DNA from: Irineochytrium annulatum
Lineage: Eukaryota; Chytridiomycota; Chytridiomycetes; Chytridiales; Chytridiaceae
Direction: 5' to 3'
DNA length: 26,962 bases
Assembly: GCA_027600665.1 (NCBI GenBank)
Contig: JADGJL010000285.1
Span: 1-26,962 of the forward strand
The notes beneath the pieces were generated by a model, which ran no database searches, was not told the origin of the DNA, and saw only the letters and a program-made list of their open reading frames with translations. Made by a program: the position numbers and the translations under genes. Shown here piece after piece: positions 18,547 through 26,962 of this stretch (the first letter of the stretch is position 1; the number at the start of each line of letters is the position of its first letter).

Positions 18547-19022
18547 GGATTCTCGTCGGCGGGTGGAAGAGGATTGCGGAGGTTATGGGGCATGTCGCGT
18601 ATTAGATCTAAGTGGGGTCATTATATCAATTGTCTTAAGCCCTTTATGCTGTTCGGGTGCCCTCTGTGTTTTGAGCAAAGCCTGGCCTAATATTCCCTTA
18701 TTGAACCTACACCGTGCGTCGATTGTTTGTATTTCGATGTACTTCTTTTGCAAATACATCACCCATCCGCCCACCTCCAGCTGTACTTTCTGACCTCAGT
18801 ACATCTTTGTTGGGAAGTACGGTGGACGAGGCTGTGCCGGCAGGGCCTGCTGGTCAGCGCGAAGAGAATCACGGTAGATTTAAAGACGAGTCTGCCAGGA
18901 CAGGATCTGGCTGCTCAGGCAGTGATTTCAGGGAGCGAAGGGGCAATTGCGCGAAGCGGAGAGTGGTGGATATGCAATTTTGACGACTCTCAATATAGAG
19001 CTTCAGCCCACGATCGCCGGCC
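18547..19022. other. Intergenic region upstream of IFT38, no gene seen
   Basis: These 476 bases lie between the pseudogene and the IFT38 start. Some frames stay open for 70-140 codons but show no domain, no ordered splice structure and no family resemblance. The section should include the IFT38 promoter. Further remnants of the decayed gene may be present but I cannot demonstrate them. Confidence 0.45.
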
Positions 19023-20831
19023 ATGTCGTTTCGCGAGATGCGCAGTAAGGCGATCTGTCTCCGGTGGGATCACGTTATCGCTGATGTCCCCTCTCTTCAG
19101 GTTTTACGGAGAAGATGCGGGCGCTCGGCTACCCGAAGCTCATCTCCATGGATAGTTTTCGAACACCGAACTTCGACCTCGTCGCGGACAGCCTGCATTG
19201 GCTGGTTAAAAAGTGGGCGACATCTTTGTTTTTCGCGTCGTCTCTCTTCATTCGACTGCGTTGCGCCGTCTAAACCTCGTCCTCTTTCCCTCATTCAGAT
19301 ACGATCCCAGTATTGACATTTCCGACGACGTCAGCTCGGAGCAGGACCGCATCATCTTTATCAAGTCGATAGCCACGTTCATGGTAACTCGAGGATCGAG
19401 CTCTAAAGCGTCTAATTTCTGACAAAGGCGCCGAAAGCACATATCAAGCTGAACACGCGGAAGCTTTACATGGCGGACGGTTACGCTGTGAAGGAGCTTC
19501 TCAAGCTGGCAACCTTACTTTATGATGCTAGCATGTCGAAGCTTGGCGCCGACGATGTATGATGCTTTGCCGATCGTCCTTTCACTAAGATTGGACACTT
19601 CTCTCTGTTCAGGATGTCATCAGTCTGCCACCCCTGGATATCTCTGGTAAGCTGGCACAGTTGAAAGCATGCCGCGCACTCGCTTCCGAGATCACGGAGC
19701 AAGGATCGAAGCTGCACGACTCCCTCGGCAAGGAGCTTGCGATCCGGGACCTCCGGCACGCTGTCATCTCCAGACCGCTCGAGTTGAAGGCGATTGAGAC
19801 TTCGGTCAAGGACGCGATCCATAACCTTAGCGACATGATCTTAGGCATGAAGACGGGTCTGGAGAACTTGGCGGCGGATGAGACGAACCTCATGGCCAAG
19901 ATTGAGAAGAAGAGGCAGGAGTATGAGAGGGCGGAGAAGAGGCTGAAGAGTCTTCAGGGCGTTCGGTAGGTTAATTTTTATCAGGGGTGTCATATTTGTC
20001 GCTATTCTAAAGCGGAACAAAGGCCCGCGTACATGGACGAGTACGAAAAGATTGAGGTGGAGCTTGTCAAGTTCTATGAGGTGTACATGGAGAAATTTAG
20101 AAATTTATCATACCTGGAGCAACAACTTGATGAACACAACCGGTTGGAACAAGACAAATTTGAGGTGTGACGCCATCCGGCTCGAGTACCAATGTGCTTT
20201 GATCCCTAATTTAAATTTTTCATAGGAAACGGAGGTTCTGTTGAAACGGATGCAGACGCGGCTAAGAGAAGAGGAAATGCGGCTGCTTCGTGGGGATAAG
20301 GAGATTCAAGGTACAGTGCGGAATAACAACGGCGGGGCGTACGGGTCGGGGGCATCCTCACGGCCAAAGCGGCCACACGGTTAGAGCATGATTTGCCAAC
20401 GCCTTCTGTGGCATTCGAAGTAAGCGATGTTATTACAGCGGCTGGCAGACGGCAAAACCTCGGGAACGGGCCTGACGAGACAGAAACCGACACAGGCGAC
20501 AGCGAAGTAAGCCGATTGCGTCACGCCGTCACCACTCTAACCTTCCCGACAGAACGAGGACGTCTCCATCGGCAGCGAGCTGTCGGACGGCGACGAAGGC
20601 GTTGGGGAGGACGACGACGAGGAGCCTTTGGACGTCGGACGGGTGGGCGGTGCGAGCCGGCTAAGCGGGAAACTTAATCAGCCGAAGCCGGGAGCTCGCC
20701 CCCTTGACGCTGAAACGTCCTCGGACGATGACCTCGAGATTGGGGAGGACGAGGAGAACCCGGACGAGGACGGCATGGGAGGAGATGATGATGACCCGAT
20801 TACGGGCAGTGAGAATGATAATGATTTCTGA
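19023..20831 (+). CDS. IFT38 / CLUAP1 (DYF-3, qilin), intraflagellar transport complex B subunit
   Basis: A subunit of the peripheral IFT-B module, needed to assemble cilia and flagella. Nine exons: 19023-19044, 19101-19212, 19299-19383, 19428-19556, 19613-19965, 20023-20164, 20226-20379, 20439-20506, 20553-20831; 1344 nt, 447 residues (human CLUAP1 413). It starts MSFREMR and continues [24 protein letters not shown], a [17 protein letters not shown] motif, [20 protein letters not shown] and [13 protein letters not shown]: the calponin-homology-like N-terminal domain. A coiled coil follows ([62 protein letters not shown]), then an acidic tail ending in NDF as in animal CLUAP1. The donor of the intron before 20439 is uncertain (20380 chosen; 20288 also keeps frame). 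It implies a flagellated stage such as zoospores. Confidence 0.95.
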
Positions 20832-20942
20832 GGGCGGCCTTTTGAGGCCGTTTTAGTAATATATTTTATGTGGCGTACATGGAAGAGGTGATTGTCGGCA
20901 AGGGATTTCCGGGATAAATAGATTGAAAGTTAGGCTGACTCT

Positions 20943-22578
20943 TTAGACTATTTTGATTATTTTGTAGTTACTCCTTCCCGTTCTAATAAAACACAGTTTG
21001 TCGTTTAAAATATCCGTCTCGGATAATTTAATGTCGGTAGCGATTCTTTCGTAATTGAGGTAGAAACCACGCCCTTTTATAAGCGCTTGCGCTACGTCTG
21101 TAAAGGTTATTAAGCCCCACGAGATAGTATGATGAAACAGCATACTTGGTGACGCGATAGCTCCGATCTTGATCGCAACATCCGAGGCGTGCAGGCCGAC
21201 AAACTCACTCCGAGGCATCGTAACCAACCTGGCGTCCCCTTCAAACGCCTGGATAACATCATCCACGTTTGGGATCTGGCCGGCTTTACTGTCAAACAAG
21301 ACCTCTGACATGACTCTAGCGTTCTTCGCAGCCTCCGCTCCATGTACGAGCTCTGTCACCTCAAAAGCCAGAGCGCGCTGCGGGATATGCTTTTTGGGCT
21401 CCGCCTACTCTACGTTAACGCTCGTTTCATTAACCGTCCATACTTTGAGTCTCCCCATGATCGCATGTATTTCGTCCAGCGGTAATAACGTGAAATACAT
21501 CAAGTAACGCTCCACTTCTGTATCCGGCGTCCGTCGGAAGAACTAGTAGAAACATTGGACGTCAATAAAGAGGAAATTACGCGACGAACGAAGCAAGAAG
21601 TACGCTTACCTGATAGAAGTCAAAATGAGAAACTAGCCCCTCATCCAACCACACCGCGTTCCCGGCGCTCTTTCCAAACTTCTCCCCTTGGGCCGTTGTG
21701 ACCAGCGGCATCGTCACGCCGTATACGTCCTCCCCCGACCTTTCCTGCGGGCTCACCCCTTCCTCGGTCTTCAGCACAGCCCACTTCTTATGTACAAGCT
21801 CAATCCCCGCCGCGATATTACCCCATTGGTCGCTGCCACCCAGCTGGATTGTGCATCCCCTCGTCCGGTTGAGATGGTAGAAGTCGTACGCCTGCAGCAG
21901 CTGGTACGTGAACTCGGTGAAGCTGATCCCCTCGGGACTGTCGAGCCGGCTCTTAACGCTGTCTTTAGCCAGCATGACGGACACCCTCGCGTATTTCCCA
22001 AACGTCTCCAGGAACTCCAGCATCCCTATCCCGTCAAACCACTCCCGATTATCTAGCACCGTGACAGCGCCCTCAACCGCACACCCGCGCGCGCCGACGC
22101 CGAATCCCTTCCTCCGCGCGTACGCCGACGCGTTCGCCATCACCCTCTCGACCTGGGCCCTGATGCTCTTTACGTTCGCGTCCACGACCTCCCCCGCCAG
22201 AGCCGTCCGCTCGGAACTCCGCCCGCTCGGGTCCCCAATCCGACCCGTCGCACCGCCGAGGAGGCAGATGGCGTCGTGGCCCTGTAGACGGAAGTGGAGG
22301 AGGGAGATCAGGGTCAGAAGGTTGCCGACGTGTAGCGAGGGGGCCGTGGGGTCGAAGCCAGCGTAGACCATGGTCTTGCTGCGAGCTAAGAGGGCCGTGA
22401 GCTCATCCGGGCTTGTGGAAGCGAGTGCGTTAGGACCATACAGGCTACGTAAGCGGTTTCAACACCTGTGGACTCTTGAGATCAGGTTCCGGGACCTCAT
22501 GATCGCGACCGGGTCCCCCGGCGTCGACCCATGGCTGTATCGACGCGTGAATAGCCGATGGATGGCTTGGAACCTCAT
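20943..22578 (-). CDS. Mitochondrial tyrosyl-tRNA synthetase (bacterial-type; yeast Msy1, human YARS2)
   Basis: Charges mitochondrial tRNA-Tyr. Five exons (22466-22578, 21610-22411, 21444-21542, 21146-21404, 20943-21097) give 1428 nt and 475 residues. The first 24 residues (MRFQAIHRLFTRRYSHG...) are rich in Arg and lack acidic residues, typical of a mitochondrial presequence. Class I motifs: tyrosine pocket VYAGFDPTAPSLH at 53-65 leading into HVGN (HIGH motif, 65-68); GGSDQWGNI; and KFGKS (KMSKS motif) at 282-286. The C-terminal part carries an S4-like RNA-binding domain (VAQALIKGRGFYLNYERI). The enzyme is the bacterial-type family, not the cytosolic eukaryotic one. The last intron (48 nt, 21098-21145) is a multiple of three with no stop. 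It is convergent with IFT38 (111 bases between stops). Confidence 0.95.
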
Positions 22579-22608
22579 TTCGTAGCCCCTCCACTGCCAC
22601 TGCTAAAG

Positions 22609-22614
22609 TTTATT
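22609..22614 (-). terminator. Possible poly(A) signal for the p24 gene
   Basis: TTTATT on + reads AATAAA on -, about 250 bases past the p24 stop and 30 bases before the TyrRS start codon. If used, the p24 transcript would end almost at the TyrRS coding region, so a nearer non-canonical site is equally possible. Confidence 0.3.
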
Positions 22615-22866
22615 CTTCTCCCTTTTCTTACTATATTCCAGGGAGGGAAATACAGGTCGAGCTGCATCAAAATTGAAGTCGTAGTAAAATTCCGTAACGA
22701 ACCAGACTGGAACGGCAACGGTAGTATTATTAGAGGCTCTGTCCATTTTGGTCGTCATGTCAACCAACACCTCCAAAAGTTAACCCTCGGACTGACCGTA
22801 GACTGCAGCCGTCCACCGCATCAGAATGACTTAATCCCGATCTCCATACTCCCGTCCGTGTTTATA

Positions 22867-23849
22867 TCACAGCTTCCCCCTTCGATTGTTGTTGAAGAAC
22901 GAAACTAAGTAGAACACCTGAAATCCGCAGACCCCGAAGAGAACGAGAGACTGGAAGATTGACCACCAAGCCTAACGGAACGAGGTACCAGTCAGACGAC
23001 AAAACGAACGGAGACCAAGAGTCCTGGGAACCGACCACTCTCGAGTTCGTGCTCTTCGCCGTCATCCTGTGCACGGCCTCCCTGGCCGACAAGTACTCCG
23101 TCTCATCCACGACCTCCCTCAAGCTAGTCGCCAGCCTATTGATCTGCTCGTTTAAAGGGGTGTGAAAGTCCTTGAAAATTTTGAGAACAGAAAGTCGAAA
23201 GCAAGAGGACAAGTTCAGCTACAACACACCTCCTTTGAGTCCTTGTACTTCTCCTCGAACCGAATCCGCTCGTCAGGGCCATGAACAGAGAACGTCAGCG
23301 TCTTCTGAACGCTGCCCATCTGGTTCGAAAAACAGTACGAGAACGTCCCTTCCTGCTCCGCGTTAAAGCCGTATTGGTGGGAGGTTTGCTATCCGAACAT
23401 CTCGTTAGACTATGAAAACAAACCACCCACAGTTCCCAAAGCCAAGGCATGATAAGCTGTGCCTGTGTATACCTTAAACACCGAATGCAAAAGCCGCTCG
23501 TTAATGTCCGACACCCAGAAGTCGACTTGCATATCGCCGCCGTCATAAACCTGGAAGTTGATGTCCAGCCGATCTTGAATGAAAAAGGACGGCGTAAGCA
23601 CGGAATCACATATAAATGATATGCATGCATCTCATACCTCCAAGTTTTAAACGTTCGTAAAAGCATCTGTTCAGGAAGCCAAGATCAGAGCTAAACGCAA
23701 AGAGAGAAGGCCACGTCGACAGTCACATACTCCTTCAGGTGTGGTCGAAGCCGTGTCTGGAAGCTATTGGAGGCGATCGTGTACGGCAGACAGAGGAGGA
23801 GCACGGTCAGCGCCGCGAGCGGCAATATTAAGGGCCTTGCACAATCCAT
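22867..23849 (-). CDS. p24/TMED family cargo receptor (emp24/gp25L/GOLD domain)
   Basis: p24 proteins cycle between ER and Golgi in COPII and COPI vesicles and help sort cargo such as GPI-anchored proteins. Six exons: 23731-23849, 23638-23666, 23473-23573, 23230-23388, 23036-23170, 22867-22971; 648 nt, 215 residues, normal for the family. The first in-frame ATG (23849) begins a signal peptide (LILPLAALTVLLLCLPYTIA). The GOLD domain has the two conserved cysteines, C41 (ECFYERLK) and C102 (GTFSYCFSN), with the signature INFQVYDGGDMQVDFWV between them. A heptad region (LNEQINRLATSLREVVDETE) precedes NSRV and the membrane segment at about 183-205. The cytoplasmic tail FFNNNRRGKL keeps the FF COPII signal plus basic residues but lacks a clear KKxx end. 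Subfamily assignment is not certain. One exon is only 29 nt. Confidence 0.93.
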
Positions 23850-24135
23850 CCGAATCTTGTGCAACCCACGATCCACAAGCCGAAGATGACTAGAGTCCGT
23901 TTCGACCCTTCACCGACACCACTTTGACATATAAATTGGATAGATAATTATGATTACATTTAAGATATGAGTTGCAATTTGCAAAAAAAATTAACCCAGC
24001 GTGCGAAGCTCAGACAAAATCCTCACTGACCGCTATTATGAAAAACCTCAACTTGCAAGCCGCGACTCCTCCGTCGTCGCAAAACATCCTTCGAAACTAT
24101 ACCCAAAATCGTAGAGACGTACACTCAGCCCCAGT

Positions 24136-25651
24136 TTAAAACAAGGTCTTCAAGCTCTCTAGATTCTCCACGAAGACGACGTTAGCCATCTTCTCCATAT
24201 TATCAGGCGGCGCGGTTATCCCGAAAACTTCACTGCCAGTTGACATCCCCCGCTCCCCGGTTACAGAAGCCATCGACGATGTCCTCCCCAGCGACACCGA
24301 CGACGGGCTCTTGTTTAGCGACCCGAACGGTGACCGCACTCGGACAGGCGGCGGCTTGCTGGTGGACCCGTCCACCGCAGCTGGGGGCGGCCTTGCGTCT
24401 GGCGCGTCGCCCGCCCCACTCGCGGCCCTCCTCCCAACCCCTCCGCCCTTCACCATCTCAGCCTCCTTCAGCTTCGTCGACAGTGATGACGAGCTCTTCA
24501 CCGGTGAGCCCGGTTGCTGCCTCGACGGCTGGAAATAGTCATCGCCCACGGTCTCAACAATCGGCGACGCCATAACGGTATCCAGCCCTCCCGTGGCAAC
24601 GTCGTTAACTCCCTTTGGCAGGATCAGTGGCCTCATAACAGGCTCCGTGGGCGAGAGCTTCATGCGCCTACACCGAATAATCCTCGGTAGGAACGGGTGG
24701 AGCTTCCGGATGCACTCGTCGTCGGCGTCGACATGGGTATGCGGGTCGATGTGGCGGACTATGTGGAACTTCCCCTCGTCCGACTCGCAGAATAGGACGC
24801 GGCGGCGGTCAAGGCCCGCACGGAAGAGACCTGAGGACGTTAAAAGCTCCTTGATCTGCTCCTGTTCGCGGTCGGAAGAGACAAGCGCGATCAGGTGGAC
24901 GATGCAGCGGGAGGACATTGCGATCGATTGAAGGAATGGGAGCGCCCCCTCGATGAAAGCGAAGTTCGGCGAGCCCGGATCCGGTGAAGGATTCCATAAA
25001 ATAACCTATATATGATTGTTAACTAGCGTCAAGCGAAAGGAGTCAAATAAATTAAGAACTCACATTTCGCAACGCGATTGTTATCGGAACATGCCTTGCG
25101 TTCCTGGGCAGGCCTGACGGTGGCTTTCTGCCAGCCAGAACTGACCCATTCGCGGAAGGTGATCGAGTCATCGTCAGAGCATTCGACGGCGACGAGCTCA
25201 GCACCGATGCAGGGACGCCCGGCGTCGGCGTTGGCGAGGACGAGCTCGACCTTGTTGAGTGGGAGGAGGAAGACCGGTGGTGCGCTCTCGCCGCAGTGGG
25301 CATGGGTATAGGGGAGATCCGCCTTTGCCGGTTCGAGTAATGGTCGATGCTCATGTGTTGCATCGAGTCGTCTAGGTCCTCGTCATCGTCCTCATCGTCC
25401 GAGTTAGTCTGCCTGGACCCTGTCCTCCTCGCGCCACCCTTCCTGACCGCCCTCTTCGCCTTTACAAGCTTCTTCCCATTTTGACTGCTGCTGGTGGATG
25501 ATGATGTTGCGCTGCTGCTGTTGTTGTAGTGCCATAGGGTAAAGGAGATGCAGGCCGCGGTGATGGCGGCAATGGAGATGAGTGTGACGACCGGGATGGT
25601 GATTGAGGCTGAGATGCGGGAGTGTGACCTGTGGCCCTTCCGCGGAATCAT
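24136..25651 (-). CDS. Pex22-like single-pass membrane protein
   Basis: Pex22 anchors the ubiquitin-conjugating enzyme Pex4 at the peroxisome for recycling of the import receptor Pex5. Two exons (25064-25651, 24136-25005; intron 58 nt) give 485 residues from the ATG at 25651. Residues 14-38 form a membrane anchor (ITIPVVTLISIAAITAACIS). Then come a basic stretch, an acidic DDEDDDEDLDD patch and a long Ser/Pro/Thr-rich linker. The conserved segment begins at about residue 190 (ITIALRNVILWNPSPD) and runs through VHLIALVSSDREQEQIKELL, LDRRRVLFCESDEGKFHIVR, HIDPHTHVDADDE and LHPFLPRIIRCRR, which has the layout of Pex22 domains. A Ser/Pro-rich tail of about 190 residues follows. The Pex22 name rests on remembered similarity of the VLFCE...GK...HIVRH...DPHTHVD stretch and needs a profile search. 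An upstream exon is possible because the frame stays open above the ATG. Confidence 0.62.
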
Positions 25652-26264
25652 GATCTGCGCTCCCTTCCGCCAGATGCCGACGTCCAAACCGAGGATAGGC
25701 GATGTTGGGTCCAGGCGTGCCCTCACAGCTCAAATCGTCAGCGCCTCAATCTGCTCGGTTCAAAGGCGTCTCTGAGCGCGCTGTCGGTGTCGGCAGCAGG
25801 TCGACGGCGGCGCCCGGACGGGATGCGATCGAAGGCTGTTGCGGAGGACGGTCTCGGACGGCGTATGACGCACCACACTGAAGTCAGCAGGTACGGACGT
25901 CACTCTTTCCTTTTCACATGCCTCGGCTAATCACATGCGATCTGATCTCTGGGTGAAGGTATACATTACTGTTATCCATACATCTAGGCAATACTTTCAA
26001 AGGAAAACCCCAAGCCAGTACTTGAACAAAAAAGAAATAAGAAGACAAGGAATGGAGGGAAAAAAATATCTTCTATACAGTACAAGGAACAGAAAAGCAA
26101 AGAAGGCCGCAAAGAAGCTTTTCCTAACAGCTTCATAAATACACGAGAAGCAAAGCAGAGCTAAAATTGACCAAATGCGGGGCAACACAATACACGTGAA
26201 GACCATCCAAAATTATACAGGCACCAAATGCAGCGCAGAAAAATCAAAGTTGTCAAACTGCTGG
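25652..26264. other. Intergenic region, no gene seen; A-rich toward the right
   Basis: These 613 bases lie between the Pex22-like start and the stop of the next minus-strand gene. About 25990-26160 is strongly purine/A-rich on +, which makes a spurious hydrophobic frame on -. No RNA gene, repeat or conserved coding frame is visible. It should contain the promoter of the Pex22-like gene and the 3' UTR of its neighbour. Confidence 0.5.
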
Positions 26265-26947
26265 CTACATGGGGATCATATTCTCAACCTCCTGCCCCCT
26301 CCCCAACATCTCCACGGCCCCGAAGAACTTTCCCGTTGCCGCACCCGGTAGAGTGAGTACGTCGGGAACGTCCTCCGTCGCTGCCGCAGTCCCATACAAT
26401 CTTATAGCTTCTGCATGCTGGTGGCTCAAAATGGTGAGGTACGCAACGAGGCCGATAAGGATGAAGACGACCGGCAGGTACCGAAGCGCTCGCCGGACCC
26501 TTGCTTCCGTATCGGCGATGCTAGCCGCGGCAGCCTCGCTATCGTAGGCACCGCGCAGACTGTTTGAAGGACTTTGCGGCGTCCCTCGTGTTGACAGGGT
26601 ACAAGGAACAAACCTTCGACGCCGAAGGGAACTTTCGAGGTTCCTTTTAACGTTGGCGTTCTCCTCACGAAAGGATAAGACACTCCTAGCCAGCTGAGCG
26701 TCTTTCGCCGAGAGATCATCGACGTGCTTTTGGAGCTTGGCTTGCGAATTCTAACATGAAGGCAAATTAGTGAATAACACCGCTGAGACGGAGACACAAT
26801 ATTAACCCGAATTGCCGACATCGTCTCCTTCAAATTCTCGATCTTCCCTTCGCTCTCGCGGAGGTTACTGCCGACGTCTATCAGTTCCTGCGTAAGCGCT
26901 ATTGTTCTCGCGTCAAGCACGCTGACATGAAGTTTTAAACTTTCCAT
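26265..26947 (-). CDS. Coiled-coil protein with C-terminal membrane segment (5' end may lie outside the window)
   Basis: Two exons (26807-26947, 26265-26750; intron 26751-26806, 56 nt) give 208 residues from the ATG at 26947. The frame stays open from that ATG to the window edge, and a CAG at 26955-26957 on this strand could be a splice acceptor, so the true start may lie further right. The N-terminal 100 residues form a coiled coil (LTQELIDVGSNLRESEGKIE, AKLQKHVDDLSAKDAQLARS). A Ser/Arg linker follows, then one membrane helix (YLPVVFILIGLVAYLTIL) about 55 residues before the end. The end GRGQEVENMIPM has no known targeting motif. I do not recognise the family; a membrane-anchored tether or organelle-surface protein is a guess from architecture. 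Confidence 0.6.
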
Positions 26948-26962
26948 ACAGCGACTGGAAGG

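Noticed and set aside
18583..18793. Small cysteine-rich or hydrophobic frames upstream of IFT38
   Set aside because: No signal, domain or splice structure; lengths are as expected by chance in non-coding DNA.
25997..26206. Hydrophobic 69-residue frame on the minus strand
   Set aside because: It arises from the A-rich plus strand, which reads as Phe/Leu codons on the minus strand; no other support.

Overview
This window looks like nuclear DNA of a zoosporic (flagellated) early-diverging fungus, most likely chytrid-like. Three things support this. Almost every gene is broken by many very short GT-AG introns (about 36-100 nt, mostly 38-60, often with CTAAY-like branch points). A Cyc8/Ssn6-type ten-TPR corepressor with a low-complexity tail is present. 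An intraflagellar-transport gene (IFT38/CLUAP1) shows that the organism builds cilia. No bacterial, viral, CRISPR or transposon genes were recognised. All gene models were built by hand from frame continuity, splice signals and remembered family motifs; no alignment or database search was run.

Layout, left to right. (1) 2-1618 (-): a cell-surface single-pass membrane protein, cut by the left edge. (2) 2015-2698 (+): a small hydrophobic protein, weakly mitochondrial-carrier-like. (3) 2777-5707 (-): CASP golgin, 13 exons, sharing an 89-bp divergent promoter with (4) SDA1, 5797-8585 (+), a 60S ribosome-biogenesis factor with 12 exons. (5) 8659-10215 (-): mevalonate kinase, convergent with SDA1 across a 73-bp gap that holds a palindromic two-way poly(A) signal. 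(6) 10728-11781 (-): a class I sirtuin, divergent from (7) proteasome subunit alpha4, 12013-13246 (+). (8) 13357-16352 (+): the Cyc8/Ssn6-like corepressor, whose 3' end is partly duplicated in tandem just downstream. (9) 16580-18546 (+): a decayed nitrilase-superfamily gene resembling apolipoprotein N-acyltransferase (Lnt), with several frame breaks and stops. (10) 19023-20831 (+): IFT38/CLUAP1, convergent with (11) mitochondrial tyrosyl-tRNA synthetase, 20943-22578 (-). (12) 22867-23849 (-): a p24/TMED cargo receptor. (13) 24136-25651 (-): a Pex22-like membrane protein. (14) 26265-26947 (-): a coiled-coil, tail-anchored protein at the right edge.

The genes are ordinary housekeeping and cell-biology functions (Golgi/ER traffic: CASP, p24; ribosome and proteasome: SDA1, alpha4; sterol/isoprenoid: mevalonate kinase; chromatin: sirtuin, Cyc8; organelles: TyrRS, Pex22-like; flagellum: IFT38) and do not form one pathway. 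I did not find a convincing new multi-gene system. The points most worth a second look are the Lnt-like pseudogene, the duplicated Cyc8 3' end, the palindromic poly(A) site, and an intron in mevalonate kinase bounded by direct repeats.
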